NCBI GenBank assembly: GCA_030645735.1
Contig: JAUSNP010000006.1
Span: 1 to 64,000 of the forward strand
Length of the DNA stretch: 64,000 bases
Source of the DNA: Candidatus Moraniibacteriota bacterium
GTDB lineage: Bacteria > Patescibacteria > Paceibacteria > Moranbacterales > UBA2206
Direction of reading: 5' to 3'
Position numbers and translations under genes: made by a program. The notes under the pieces were generated by a model, which did not search any database, was not told the origin of the DNA, and worked only from the letters and a program-made list of their open reading frames with translations. Positions 32,213-41,635 of the stretch are shown in pieces; position 1 is the first letter of the stretch, and every line of letters starts with the position of its first letter.

Positions 32213-33346
32213 TCAACTAAACGCAGAGATCGACTGACTTCTGTGTGCTTGAGCCGAGTGAAAAAATCCTCCGCATGCAGACTGCATCTTACAACCTTCA
32301 CATTCCTGGAAGTAGATATTTTTCCATTCAGAAATCGACTTCCGAGCGAAAGGCCAAAGTGATTTTGGCAGCGTACAAATCTGGTGGTTATAGATAGACA
32401 CATTCATGCCACGGCGATGCAAGGATTTCACAGATTTTTCAAGTTGCTTCGCATAATCAGCGGGATCAATCCAAACTTTGTCTATGTTTTCTGCCGCTAA
32501 CCCGATTGGCTCTAGTCCCATCAAGGCAACGTGATCAACAAACGGGAATGTCCTGTATACGAATTCAGCCCACTTTTCCAATCGTGAATAATTGGATTGC
32601 ATGATGACAGTTCTTAATTCGACGCAGATTCCAACCCTAGCCAGGTTATATAATCCCTCGACGGTTTCCCAAAAAGCCCCTCTCACACCGACGATTTCAT
32701 CATGGAGAGAATCAACATCTCCATACAGAGGCACACAGGCGAACAAGTTTCCTTCGGCTAACTCTGCAAGTTCTTTCGCTTTAACAAAATCTTTTAACAG
32801 CCGGGCATTCGTCAGAAGTTGAATCGAAGTGTTTGGAAGAAATTTCCGTGAAGCTGATACAACCTTAAGTAACCCTTCCCAGTTGAGGGTTGGCTCACCT
32901 CCGGTTATGCCCAGCACCTCAAGGTCTGGGTCTATAAGTGAGATAATTTTGGAAGAAAAATCGGCCAAATCCTCTTGGTCTGGTTGAGGCGGTTGCGGGC
33001 ATGTAATGCAATGTGAATTACACCGATTGGTGACAAGCACCGCATTGGAACGAGATTTCTTTTCGTATAATACAGTGCCCCCTTCATTGGGTGTCAGGAG
33101 AATGACATCGCCCTTTTCCACAACATAGTTTTCACCTAAAAGCTTAAAAACCGGTGAGTCACAATTTTCAAACACTGGAGAAGAGCTGTTTAATAATAGG
33201 CCAGTTCGTTGTGACCTGCTCTGGGGGTCATTAAATATGAAAATATGAGAATCTGGCTCTGTGGCATGAGGAGAAACAGCTCCTGAGATAATTTTACCTA
33301 TCAGGCTATAGGAAAAGTTGACTGCAACTCCTGTAAAGGTTCTCAT
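32213..33346 (-). CDS. hxsC: Radical SAM maturase HxsC
   Basis: 377 residues. Cluster motif CNSHCITC at Cys109, Cys113 and Cys116 (CxxxCxxC), then GITGGEPTLNW for SAM binding. C-terminal FQECEGCKMQSACGGFFHS binds an auxiliary cluster. Size and position next to HxsB and the H-x-S peptide fit HxsC. Three bases after hxsB's stop and 50 bases before hxsA. Expected to modify the HxsA core; the chemistry is not established. Confidence 0.88.
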   Translation of the reverse strand: MRTFTGVAVNFSYSLIGKIISGAVSPHATEPDSHIFIFNDPQSRSQRTGLLLNSSSPVFENCDSPVFKLLGENYVVEKGDVILLTPNEGGTVLYEKKSRSNAVLVTNRCNSHCITCPQPPQPDQEDLADFSSKIISLIDPDLEVLGITGGEPTLNWEGLLKVVSASRKFLPNTSIQLLTNARLLKDFVKAKELAELAEGNLFACVPLYGDVDSLHDEIVGVRGAFWETVEGLYNLARVGICVELRTVIMQSNYSRLEKWAEFVYRTFPFVDHVALMGLEPIGLAAENIDKVWIDPADYAKQLEKSVKSLHRRGMNVSIYNHQICTLPKSLWPFARKSISEWKNIYFQECEGCKMQSACGGFFHSAQAHRSQSISAFS

Positions 33347-33349
33347 GGT

Positions 33350-34819
33350 TCACATCTGAGTTGCGTTCGCAGAATTTTCTGCCAAAGGCTTGCCAATAAT
33401 CCATGACCAGAAAATATCTTCAATATCTTCGTCATCCTTCGCTAAGTATTCAAAGATCACACGAAAAATGGCCTTATGCTTACGGCAGAAATCATTTTCT
33501 GGTCTTTTGCCAACCATATCACCATAGACAGCGTAATTCCTAACTGGATCGGCACCGCAATAGGACTGAAAAACGCACCAAGCACAGCCAGGCAGTGCCT
33601 CTATACAAGAAGAACTGATTATTTCTCTCAGTCTCTCACTTCCAAATATTTCACGCCAAGAGTGGCTATGAGCGTTCCCGACACAAAAAGATTTATCACC
33701 TTTGGAATGTGCCAGCATCCGGGCTTCATCCGATACATACACATCCCCGTTTGTGTCGTAAATCACGCCCCCAATTCCAACACCTGCTGGAGACTGCAAA
33801 TCCACAAATCCTGTCGAAAATGGGGTCAGAATTCTTGATAGCAATAGGGTTGTAAACATTTCTGGGAAATACACCCCGGAACGGTTGATTTGGATAATTT
33901 TATCTAACGCCTTTGCATAGGCATCGACAAAATCATCCACAGAATAACCAAGCCGGTTCCACTCAGCTGATGCATAGCCGAGCGGGTTAAGCATTCTTAA
34001 GAAAATAGAACCCAATCCTCGGGCAATATATTCGTCAATCACTTCATCAAGGTGATCAATGCTCAAGTCAGTGACAGTCATTAAAGCTGAAATATTATCA
34101 TGGCCAAGAGAAGATTGAGCTAGTGCCAAGTTTGCTGTCACATTTTTATAGCTTCCTTCTCCACTTCTATTTTTACGAAACTCGTCATGAATATACTCAG
34201 GGCCATCCAATGAGGTAGAAATATAAATTTTATTAGATTTAATATACTCAAGTTTATCTTCATCAAGAGCAATCAAATTTGTACAAACGACAAACTCTAA
34301 ATTCTTTTTATATTTTTCATTAAGCTCTAGCGAATACTCAACAACACTTTTCAAAACATTAAAATTCAATAGTGGCTCACCACCCTGAAATTCAATTTTG
34401 ATAGACTTAGCCGGACTCATAAAAACCAGTTCAACGCATTTTCTTGCGGTGGCAACATCCATATCAAGCACATCTTTGTCTTCAACACAAACCGATGAAG
34501 CATGGCAGTATGCGCACCTTTGATTACACCTTCGAGTAAGAACAAACATGTGAAGAGAAGTAAAATCATACAGAAACTGTTTTTTAGTGCGGTATTTGGT
34601 GGCCAGCAAATCTATCACATTAGAAAGATGAGAATCCCAGATCATGTTTTTGGATTTTAAATCTAGGTATTCACTGGATTCCGGCGAAATTTTTCGCCCG
34701 ATCAATGCGTCAAAACTTGATTCTGGAAGGAAATGAAAATCTCCGACATCATTCACAAGGAGCACCCGATCCGCTACGCGCTCGAACCGGAATGGCAAAA
34801 AGCGATAAGACTGGCTCAT
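33350..34819 (-). CDS. hxsB: Radical SAM/SPASM maturase HxsB
   Basis: 489 residues. RRCNQRCAYCHASS gives the CxxxCxxC 4Fe-4S site (Cys98, 102, 105); IEFQGGEPLLNF is the SAM-binding GGEP motif; the C-terminal SPASM region (CIEALPGCAWCVFQSYCGAD, then NDFCRKH) binds further clusters. Typical length for HxsB. It overlaps hxsD by four bases and is followed three bases later by hxsC. Confidence 0.9.
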   Translation of the reverse strand: MSQSYRFLPFRFERVADRVLLVNDVGDFHFLPESSFDALIGRKISPESSEYLDLKSKNMIWDSHLSNVIDLLATKYRTKKQFLYDFTSLHMFVLTRRCNQRCAYCHASSVCVEDKDVLDMDVATARKCVELVFMSPAKSIKIEFQGGEPLLNFNVLKSVVEYSLELNEKYKKNLEFVVCTNLIALDEDKLEYIKSNKIYISTSLDGPEYIHDEFRKNRSGEGSYKNVTANLALAQSSLGHDNISALMTVTDLSIDHLDEVIDEYIARGLGSIFLRMLNPLGYASAEWNRLGYSVDDFVDAYAKALDKIIQINRSGVYFPEMFTTLLLSRILTPFSTGFVDLQSPAGVGIGGVIYDTNGDVYVSDEARMLAHSKGDKSFCVGNAHSHSWREIFGSERLREIISSSCIEALPGCAWCVFQSYCGADPVRNYAVYGDMVGKRPENDFCRKHKAIFRVIFEYLAKDDEDIEDIFWSWIIGKPLAENSANATQM

Positions 34820-35154
34820 GGCTGAATTTTGCTCACGATGATATCGAGGTTATCAACTGGCTCGAAAGCCTGAGCAATGATCATCTCTCGAACCAATTTA
34901 TAATCTCTTCCGACATCGACTCGTATTTGATGATCGGTAACCAAACGGATGAACTCGGAAATCAAGGAATCTGGAGTTGCTTCTGAGATCGATACAGGCA
35001 CATTGAAATTTACCTGGATTCTTCCCGCCGATGCAGTTTCGATGACTATCGTCGCTTTCTCTGTGAAATCATAGGAAGCATTCTTTATTGCCTCCAGAGA
35101 ATACACTTTAGCGTCGAAACTAGTTGATACCACAACGTTATTCAATCTATTCAA
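34816..35154 (-). CDS. hxsD: His-Xaa-Ser system protein HxsD
   Basis: 112 residues, the size of HxsD, immediately upstream of hxsB with an ATGA-type overlap. VYSLEAIKNASYDFTEKATI and a strand-rich middle (RIQVNFNVPV) fit the family. No ATG is available at the front: TTG 35154 is the best start, with a weak AGGGAT before it. Probably a partner or peptide-recognition protein of the maturases. Confidence 0.8.
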   Translation of the reverse strand: MNRLNNVVVSTSFDAKVYSLEAIKNASYDFTEKATIVIETASAGRIQVNFNVPVSISEATPDSLISEFIRLVTDHQIRVDVGRDYKLVREMIIAQAFEPVDNLDIIVSKIQP

Positions 35155-35230
35155 GTTTAGATCCCTGCGAGATTTTTCGCATCTTGCGCCTCAACTGAGG
35201 GAAACGGCTCGAAACATTCACCAAGTGTAT

Positions 35231-36016
35231 CTAATTTTCGAAAATTCGTCGTGTATCATTAAGCACTGCCCTAAGGAGCACTACTGAGCTTGCAACTTGA
35301 TGCGCAACCTCGTCGTCTGTCATTTTTCTTCCGTTTTCTTTGTAGGCAGCGTTGGCAATGGAGATAGATGAATTGGCAATTTTCACTATTTCCCGTTTCA
35401 AGTCATCCTCAGAAGAAACCACAATCTTTTCAGAAAGAATACCCTTTCCCATGTATGGCAGAACTTCGTCAAACCTCGCATCGAAAGCGCCATGCGCCTT
35501 GCCCGACCATAGCCCTTCGTCATGATAAACTTTACCGTCGCTTGCAGGCTCATCCTTGTAAGGGTAATTATGCAGCGGTTGAGAGAGATCACCTATCAGA
35601 TGTGCGATTGTCATCAGTCCATAATTATAATCTGACGAGTATTTCGTGGTCTTAATTTTCCGATAAAGGTCAACAATTTTCCAATACAAAACACCCGATT
35701 CCGCTGGCACCATGATCTTAATAGACCGCGACGCCGGATCAGCTTTCGGAACATATTCTTGTTCTGAAACGCCATATTTATCGATATATTCGGGTGAGAC
35801 TGCCGTATTCGGAGCCGCATTGTGATAATGGAACTGAACCAACAGGTTGTAATTATCGTACCGTGAAGCGTCGGGGACACAGGCATTTTCCGGATCGTCT
35901 AAACCTGCTTGATGAGCTATGAAGCTGTGGGTTTGACATGACCATCCATAGCAGATGCTAGCAGGTAACGCCATGAACATCCCGAGCAACACGACAGGTT
36001 TCATTATTTTGCGCAT
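35231..36016 (-). CDS. Secreted zinc-dependent S1/P1 nuclease or phospholipase C family protein
   Basis: 261 residues from ATG 36016 (AGGTGTGG upstream). Signal peptide MRKIMKPVVLLGMFMALPAS; mature protein starts GWSCQTHSFIAHQA, giving the N-terminal Trp and first His of the tri-zinc site. HLIGDLSQPLHNYPY (HxxxD...QPLH), FHYHNAAP and HGAFDARFDE add the remaining ligands. A nuclease or phospholipase acting outside the cytoplasm. Just upstream of hxsD, 76 bases away on the same strand. Confidence 0.87.
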   Translation of the reverse strand: MRKIMKPVVLLGMFMALPASICYGWSCQTHSFIAHQAGLDDPENACVPDASRYDNYNLLVQFHYHNAAPNTAVSPEYIDKYGVSEQEYVPKADPASRSIKIMVPAESGVLYWKIVDLYRKIKTTKYSSDYNYGLMTIAHLIGDLSQPLHNYPYKDEPASDGKVYHDEGLWSGKAHGAFDARFDEVLPYMGKGILSEKIVVSSEDDLKREIVKIANSSISIANAAYKENGRKMTDDEVAHQVASSVVLLRAVLNDTRRIFEN

Positions 36017-36079
36017 TTCCACACCTCGTTGTTTCGGGCCAGGCAGTTCCAAGTACGAACTACCTGGCCGAGGATCAAT

Positions 36080-36256
36080 TTATTTTCCCAAATGTTTTCT
36101 TACTGCTGCGCCGGATGTACCAACAGCTTTTACAGCAGCTTTAAGCTCTTTTTCTGAACAACTGAGGGCCTTACACCAGTTTCTGACCTCAGCCGGATCA
36201 TTGATGTCAATGCGTTTTGCATCAAGCGGGTGTGTGATTTTTTTGTTGTCCGTCAT
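36080..36256 (-). CDS. DUF3606 small protein
   Basis: 58 residues, MTDNKKITHPLDAKRIDIND then EVRNWCKALSCSEKELKAAV and a VRKHL end: the full DUF3606 pattern of a helical DNA-binding-like small protein common in Proteobacteria. AAGGAGATCGTT precedes the ATG. Sits 63 bases before the S1/P1-type gene and may lead that operon. Confidence 0.88.
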   Translation of the reverse strand: MTDNKKITHPLDAKRIDINDPAEVRNWCKALSCSEKELKAAVKAVGTSGAAVRKHLGK

Positions 36257-36862
36257 AACGATCTCCTTGAGTTAACATCTTTATGAAATTCACCTCGTGG
36301 CTTGTACACTTTTCTAAAGCATCAATGGTAATGTTTCCAATGGCACCAGACAACACCTCTCTTATTAATCCCAAATATTATTCCTGGCATCTTAAAGGAC
36401 TAATGACCCAGGTCAATAAGGGGATGGTGTAAATTAATAGGGGTTTTCCCTACCAGCGCAATAAGCCATCTCAGGAAGCCACCGACTCACACGAAAACGT
36501 ACGGCAACAAACATTGTATGTGTGGGAAATATATTTATGTAACCAGAAATGGTCGTCAAAAAAAATAATCGTCAAAAAGGGAACGTGACTACGTTCCCTT
36601 AATTTTGTATAAAAACACAGTTAGGCAAGTTCTTTACTGATTGGTTATGATGGCGCTAAAAATTTCGCACAGACAATTAGGAGGACGCGCAAGGTCAAAT
36701 TTCGCTCGCAGAGGCTCAGCACACAATCGCTATGGATTGGATTGCGGTGTACAAAGAGTTTTATGATCCAGCAGGGTGCAGATAAATCGTTTGTTTAGGT
36801 CAATCGTAATGCCAATAGAAGAAGCACTCACCGGCTAACAGCTAACGGGATAAGGCGATAGT
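36257..36862. other. Non-coding stretch with the right direct repeat
   Basis: About 600 bases with no supportable gene. It holds the promoter region of the DUF3606 gene, the 36566-36606 repeat, and a GC-richer stretch before the ndpA gene. Confidence 0.6.
36566..36606. repeat. Right copy of the 41-bp direct repeat/terminator
   Basis: TAATCGTCAAAAAGGGAACG then TGACTACGTTCCCTTAATTT and T. Same orientation as 28681-28725. No rightward gene ends near it, unlike the left copy. Confidence 0.9.
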
Positions 36863-37984
36863 ATGACGACTGATTTCAGTATTAACAAGGTTGTAATCCA
36901 CGAGCTAATCAAAGAACAGCACAAGGGAATACAGCCATCAAATATACGGCCCAGTGTTTTAGATGGCAGGAATGAAGCTGTTAAAAAATTAATCATGGGC
37001 ATTACTTCCCTTTACGGAAGACGTAACAATAATGCCCATTATGGCACATTCCGAATAGGCGAAGGTCGCGGTTCATTTCCAGATCATTTTGAATCATATG
37101 CCCTCGTTATGCCACCCACCGAAGATGTCTTCTTGGCATTGACCCAAATCGCCATGAAATCTTTGTACTCAAAAGCCGAATTAAGCCCTCTAGCATCAGG
37201 TGGCTACATTTTATTTTGTGACTACTCAAACCAGCAAGGTCGATATTTCTTAACCGCAATGGTCAAGCAAAAAGAAGGCATTAAACTGAGCGAAGCTTTG
37301 GAACCAGAAGAGCTTGTTCAATTAGATTTAAGTCGGCTCCACCAAGCTGCACGAATCAATTTTGGTAAATTATCGGCATATTTAGCGGCAGACGAAAGAG
37401 ATCGGCTCGAATTAAGTTATTTAAGTTTCGTAAGCCCACACACAGGCAAAACCGCCGCTGGTTATTTTATAACTGCTCTTGGCTGTGCACCTGGAGCCGG
37501 TTCTGCACGCGCCACAGAGACATTGATTCAGGAGAGCACAAAGTTCTTCAAAGAGAATGAGACGCTACAGCCACACGCCAGAGAGTTCAAAATCAACCTA
37601 ATCGCTTACTTGCAAAGAAAAAAAGAGTCCGGTGAGTCCGCAAAGCTTTCGGAAATAGAGGAAATTGCTCGGCCATTTATGCCTGCCGATGAGTCTGGCC
37701 AAGCCGACGACCTTGTAGATGCTTTCATTACTCGCTTAAATAGTGAAGAGCTGGCAGTTCCAATTGAGTTTCCAGTAAGTAAGCGTGCCCTCGGCAGATA
37801 TACGCATATAAAATATAAGGCGGACAACTGGGAATTAAACTTTGAGCGAGGGGCACTCGGCAATGACGATACAGCCGACATTTACTATGACACTGCTCTA
37901 AATCGTATCATAATAAATCAAATCCCTACTGGTGCGATTGAATTAATCAAACAAGAACTTGATAGCCGCGTAACTGAGCAATAG
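36863..37984 (+). CDS. Nucleoid-associated protein NdpA (YejK) family
   Basis: 373 residues. INKVVIHELIKEQHKG at the start, then NAHYGTFRIGEG, GGYILFCDYSNQQGRYFLTAMVKQK and SYLSFVSPHTGKTAAGYFITALGC follow the NdpA layout. Standard NdpA is ~335 residues and binds chromosomal DNA. Island copies are often linked with defence-like genes. The downstream membrane protein begins three bases after the stop, so the pair is an operon. Confidence 0.88.
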   Translation: MTTDFSINKVVIHELIKEQHKGIQPSNIRPSVLDGRNEAVKKLIMGITSLYGRRNNNAHYGTFRIGEGRGSFPDHFESYALVMPPTEDVFLALTQIAMKSLYSKAELSPLASGGYILFCDYSNQQGRYFLTAMVKQKEGIKLSEALEPEELVQLDLSRLHQAARINFGKLSAYLAADERDRLELSYLSFVSPHTGKTAAGYFITALGCAPGAGSARATETLIQESTKFFKENETLQPHAREFKINLIAYLQRKKESGESAKLSEIEEIARPFMPADESGQADDLVDAFITRLNSEELAVPIEFPVSKRALGRYTHIKYKADNWELNFERGALGNDDTADIYYDTALNRIIINQIPTGAIELIKQELDSRVTEQ

Positions 37985-37987
37985 ATA

Positions 37988-39208
37988 ATGTCACTCTCAT
38001 ATTTTATTGAATTATTTCGAATTGCTGGGAAACCAGCAATTACTGGAGGAATGTTTTATGCGAGTCTAATTTACGACTCAAATGTTTCTAAGCTCATTAC
38101 AGAAATACGCAAAATCAAAGCAGCAGTTTATTTCGATGAAATTATCGTCGATGGCTCAGAAATACTCGACACCAATCCACTGCCAGAGACATGGAGCAAA
38201 ATTCAATTCACACTCAAGCTACCAGTTGATTCTTCAAGGAGGTTTTATCAATCTATTGAGGATCTAATCAACTGGCCCAAAACCTCAAGAGGTGAGCTAC
38301 CTGAGGAATTCTATATAGTTGACCATGATTATTGCAGTGGCGAAGAGCCAATTCCTGCTAAATTGGAAAAATTGCTCAGTATATGTAAGCTTATAAAGTC
38401 GTTATCATGTCTTGCCAATTATCATGACGAAAAAGCTGAATCTGGATATTACAAATTAGTATTTATCCAATCTAACGATACTCAATATTTGCCAGCGACA
38501 GTCATTGAAACAAAGATAAGTAAAGAAATTCTAGAATTTTCAACCCCAGACATTAGATTGGTTCAGGGCTTATGTTCAGAAACTGCCAAGACTGACCCTC
38601 ATTACAATTTACAGATAGGTGTTTTTTCTGTATCTATTACTGATTTCATGAGCAAATCACCAGGAAATGGACAGTCTTTTTCTTTTCTAATTCAGAATTG
38701 GAAAGATTTCTTAGAAATATACCAACAAAACCTAAGCACATATTTAAGTGGATTTTCTTTTCACAAGGCAAAAAAGGAAGTTGCTGAAACAGAACTAAAA
38801 ATGGCAGAACAGTTTTCTAAAGTAATAAGTGACATCACAATTAAACTATTTAGCATCCCAGTATCATTCGCAGGGGTTATTATTATAGCGAAGCCAGTTA
38901 ATGTTATCGAGAGTTCATTAGTTGAAATTGGCCTTATCCTTGCTGCATATCTTATTGATTGTACTGTTGACAACCAGCAACGTCAATTATCTTGTATAAG
39001 TGATGCGAAGAATATCGTCTTAAATTCTTTCGAGGGCAAAAAGGCAAGCTATCCGGATGAACTGAAAGTTGCTGTTAAAGGAATGAAAACCAAACTTGAC
39101 GAAGGAGAAAGAAAACTGCGCCGATCATTAATTTCTTTCCGTGTGTTGAGTTGGTTACCTCCTATTGCCGGCATGGTTCCGCACATTTATTATCACTTCC
39201 TATCCTAG
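37988..39208 (+). CDS. Hypothetical membrane protein paired with NdpA
   Basis: 406 residues. The first ~255 are a soluble mixed alpha/beta domain; two hydrophobic helices follow at ~295-335 (SIPVSFAGVIIIAKPV and VEIGLILAAYLI), then a charged helix and a last hydrophobic helix at ~385-405 (WLPPIAGMVPHIYYHFLS). No family recognised. Its tight coupling to ndpA suggests a shared function: a DNA-binding sensor plus membrane effector is possible but unproven. Confidence 0.75.
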   Translation: MSLSYFIELFRIAGKPAITGGMFYASLIYDSNVSKLITEIRKIKAAVYFDEIIVDGSEILDTNPLPETWSKIQFTLKLPVDSSRRFYQSIEDLINWPKTSRGELPEEFYIVDHDYCSGEEPIPAKLEKLLSICKLIKSLSCLANYHDEKAESGYYKLVFIQSNDTQYLPATVIETKISKEILEFSTPDIRLVQGLCSETAKTDPHYNLQIGVFSVSITDFMSKSPGNGQSFSFLIQNWKDFLEIYQQNLSTYLSGFSFHKAKKEVAETELKMAEQFSKVISDITIKLFSIPVSFAGVIIIAKPVNVIESSLVEIGLILAAYLIDCTVDNQQRQLSCISDAKNIVLNSFEGKKASYPDELKVAVKGMKTKLDEGERKLRRSLISFRVLSWLPPIAGMVPHIYYHFLS

Positions 39209-39279
39209 TGTTTTTATGTGATTTACACAGAATGTAGTGACAGAACGGGCAGAGGTAAAATAAAAACCAGGAGGGTACT

Positions 39280-39516
39280 ATGGCACTTTACAAACAAGAA
39301 CAATATCTGACGAAATCCAATGATGTTGCTTTTGATTCAAAATATTCTCCCGGAACCGCTGCGCCCCACCCCGGAATTTACCGTTGCACATCCTGTGGAG
39401 ACGAAATAGCCATAGCTGGCGGACACATTTTGCCACCCCAAAACCACAAGCAACATAATCCTTCAAATGGTGCTGTTCACTGGCAACTATTGGTATACCC
39501 AGTCCAGAAGAAGTGA
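39280..39516 (+). CDS. Small zinc-ribbon protein (PPQNHKQH type)
   Basis: 78 residues, ATG with CAGGAGGGTACT before it. PHPGIYRCTSCGDEIAIAGG then LPPQNHKQH and VHWQLLVYP: a pattern I know from short proteobacterial island proteins with Cys/His metal ligands. Function unknown. Ends at a strong terminator. Confidence 0.82.
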   Translation: MALYKQEQYLTKSNDVAFDSKYSPGTAAPHPGIYRCTSCGDEIAIAGGHILPPQNHKQHNPSNGAVHWQLLVYPVQKK

Positions 39517-39547
39517 CACCCCCCCCACTTGCGTATTGTGAAAAAAC

Positions 39548-39576
39548 CCCCGACTCATCAATTTGATGAGTCGGGG
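39548..39576. terminator. Bidirectional terminator
   Basis: CCCCGACTCATCA and TGATGAGTCGGGG with a three-base centre, A run to the left; serves the 39280 gene and the leftward recombinase. Confidence 0.9.
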
Positions 39577-39604
39577 CTGAGTTTTACGACCAAATGACAA
39601 TGTT

Positions 39605-41530
39605 CTACGTTTCCTCCTCCTGCCACAATTTTTCCATCTTCTCTTTTGACCTGTTACTAGGAACTCGCTTGCCGTTTTCCCATGATTGAACCGAGCTAGG
39701 ATCAGCCCCAAGCAATTTGGCAATTTCCTTTGTAGAGAGTCCAAGGTGTGTCCGGAAAAGGCGTAATCTTTCACCTTCCGTTTGGGAAGGCTCGATAAGG
39801 CAATATCCCAGGAAAGAAAATATCTTCGGATAATGCCGGACGGAGGGTGGGTAATGGTTCAACTCCCACTTATTAACCGAACAAGAGTCTACACCAATCA
39901 CTTTGGCCACATCTTTCTGCTCAAGGCCAAGTTCCAACCGTTTTGCTCTCAGATGATCGCCAAGAGTTACTAACTCACTGGGATGCTTGGGATTTTGAGG
40001 CCGGACAGAGGCTTTAGTTACAGGTGACAACTTAGCAATGAAACCATGAGTATTCGTTGCTAAGTTGTTGTCATTTAGAAAAAAGGGGAGGTAGTGCAGA
40101 TTGACGGCTACTTCGTCTTTGTGGATGATGATGCTTTCGGTAATGGCTTCCACGATTTGGTGTTGTTCGTCGCGTGACATGATCGACCAACGGGAATGAA
40201 GGTCTTTGGTTTCGGACATAATTTGCTCAGAGGATAGATTCTTAATTTTCAAAAAGTCTATCTCACTCTGGAGTTTAGGAAGCTGGTTGTCCAGTTGAGC
40301 AAAACGCTCTTCAAGAGGTCTGTGTTTTCTCCCGAATCCTTCCTTGGAAATCTGTCCGTCCATGTAGAGGTCATAGAGCTTATCCATCTCCCGCCCAAGA
40401 TCGGTTTTTTCTTTTTTCAGGACTTCCAGTTGTTGAGACTTTTCCCGGATCGTGTCATCGGCTTGGTGAAAATAGGTGGCCAGGTCATCCTCAGAAAGCA
40501 GGAAATCCTTGAGCTGTTCTTGGTAAATTGCTTCCAAGTCTTCCGCTGGAATTTTGTTGCGGCACTTTACACATGTGTATTTCTTGCTGCCCGAAGGCAC
40601 ATACATCTTGCCATCACAATGGCAGAAAGTGAGCCCTGCAAAAAGGTGGGTAGCTGGTTTCCTCGGGATTCTTTTTCCGGACTCTTTCTGATCAGCCAAA
40701 ATGGCGTTGCATTTTCCCCAGAGTTCTTCCGTAACAATCGGCTCGACGCTGGAAAAGACCCATTGATCTTCCGGTTTGAGCTCCCAATGTTTCCTGTCAC
40801 CAGTACTCCGGGTGTAATTGGCCCGACGCATCCCTTTGGCAATAGGATCGGTAAGGAGCCTATCGACTGTGGTGTCTGTAAATTCTCCACCGTTACGAGT
40901 CCGATAGCCTCTTTGGTTGAGTAACCTTGCCACGGTCTTTTTCCGCTTATGTTCCAAAAACAATTCGAACATAAGTTGGCGGATGGGAGATTCGTGAGGA
41001 TTCACGACCAGGCTTTTGCCTTCCCACTGATAGCCGAAAGGGGCAGCCCCTCCGAGTGGTTTTCCTAATTGTGCCCGGATCGGCACAGAGGCGGCCACTC
41101 GATCACTGATTTCTTCGCGCTCCCATTGGGCCATGGCGGCAATCATTGTGTAAAAAAGTCTACCAGCTGGCGAGGTGGTGTCGATAGCCTCCTGAAGGGA
41201 AATCAGACCGGCATCAGATGATCGAAAGATGTCGGCAATGTCCAGAAGTTCACGGGTATTCCGGGCAATGCGTGCTAACTTTGAAAAAATAATCCCCGAG
41301 ATATGCCCAGACCGAATGTCAGCAATCATGCGTTGTGCTTCAGGATGATCCAACACGGATTTACCGCTGACGCCGGAAAGATTGTAGAGCTCAACAACAT
41401 TCCAGTTCTTCGACTGCGCGTAGTATCGAGCGCGTTGTTCGTGGTTTTCGGGGCTTTCCCCCTTGGCTTGATCTTCCGTTGATACCCTAACCCAGATACC
41501 GACACGTTTAGAACTTTGCGGTTTATCCAT
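39605..41530 (-). CDS. Large serine recombinase with two C-terminal XRE HTH domains
   Basis: 641 residues. Catalytic domain GIWVRVSTEDQAKGESPENH (Ser17), recombinase domain ending in GYRTRNGG, zinc ribbon FCHCDGKMYVP/YTCVKCRNK, coiled coil ~345-430. Two HTH units follow at ~530-565 (LRAKRLELGLEQKDVAKVIG) and ~590-628 (LRLFRTHLGLSTKEIAKLLG), an unusual tail that could autoregulate or tether the protein. Divergent in sequence from the first recombinase; likely belongs to a separate nested element. Confidence 0.92.
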   Translation of the reverse strand: MDKPQSSKRVGIWVRVSTEDQAKGESPENHEQRARYYAQSKNWNVVELYNLSGVSGKSVLDHPEAQRMIADIRSGHISGIIFSKLARIARNTRELLDIADIFRSSDAGLISLQEAIDTTSPAGRLFYTMIAAMAQWEREEISDRVAASVPIRAQLGKPLGGAAPFGYQWEGKSLVVNPHESPIRQLMFELFLEHKRKKTVARLLNQRGYRTRNGGEFTDTTVDRLLTDPIAKGMRRANYTRSTGDRKHWELKPEDQWVFSSVEPIVTEELWGKCNAILADQKESGKRIPRKPATHLFAGLTFCHCDGKMYVPSGSKKYTCVKCRNKIPAEDLEAIYQEQLKDFLLSEDDLATYFHQADDTIREKSQQLEVLKKEKTDLGREMDKLYDLYMDGQISKEGFGRKHRPLEERFAQLDNQLPKLQSEIDFLKIKNLSSEQIMSETKDLHSRWSIMSRDEQHQIVEAITESIIIHKDEVAVNLHYLPFFLNDNNLATNTHGFIAKLSPVTKASVRPQNPKHPSELVTLGDHLRAKRLELGLEQKDVAKVIGVDSCSVNKWELNHYPPSVRHYPKIFSFLGYCLIEPSQTEGERLRLFRTHLGLSTKEIAKLLGADPSSVQSWENGKRVPSNRSKEKMEKLWQEEET

Positions 41531-41635
41531 ATTCTCACCCCACCAAAATTGTTAAAGTGCCAGCAATCAGTTTTGTGTTTTTCTCAGTTGGAATTGTAAC
41601 GTCAATTAGCAGACCATCAAAGGCGGTGTTCTTTG

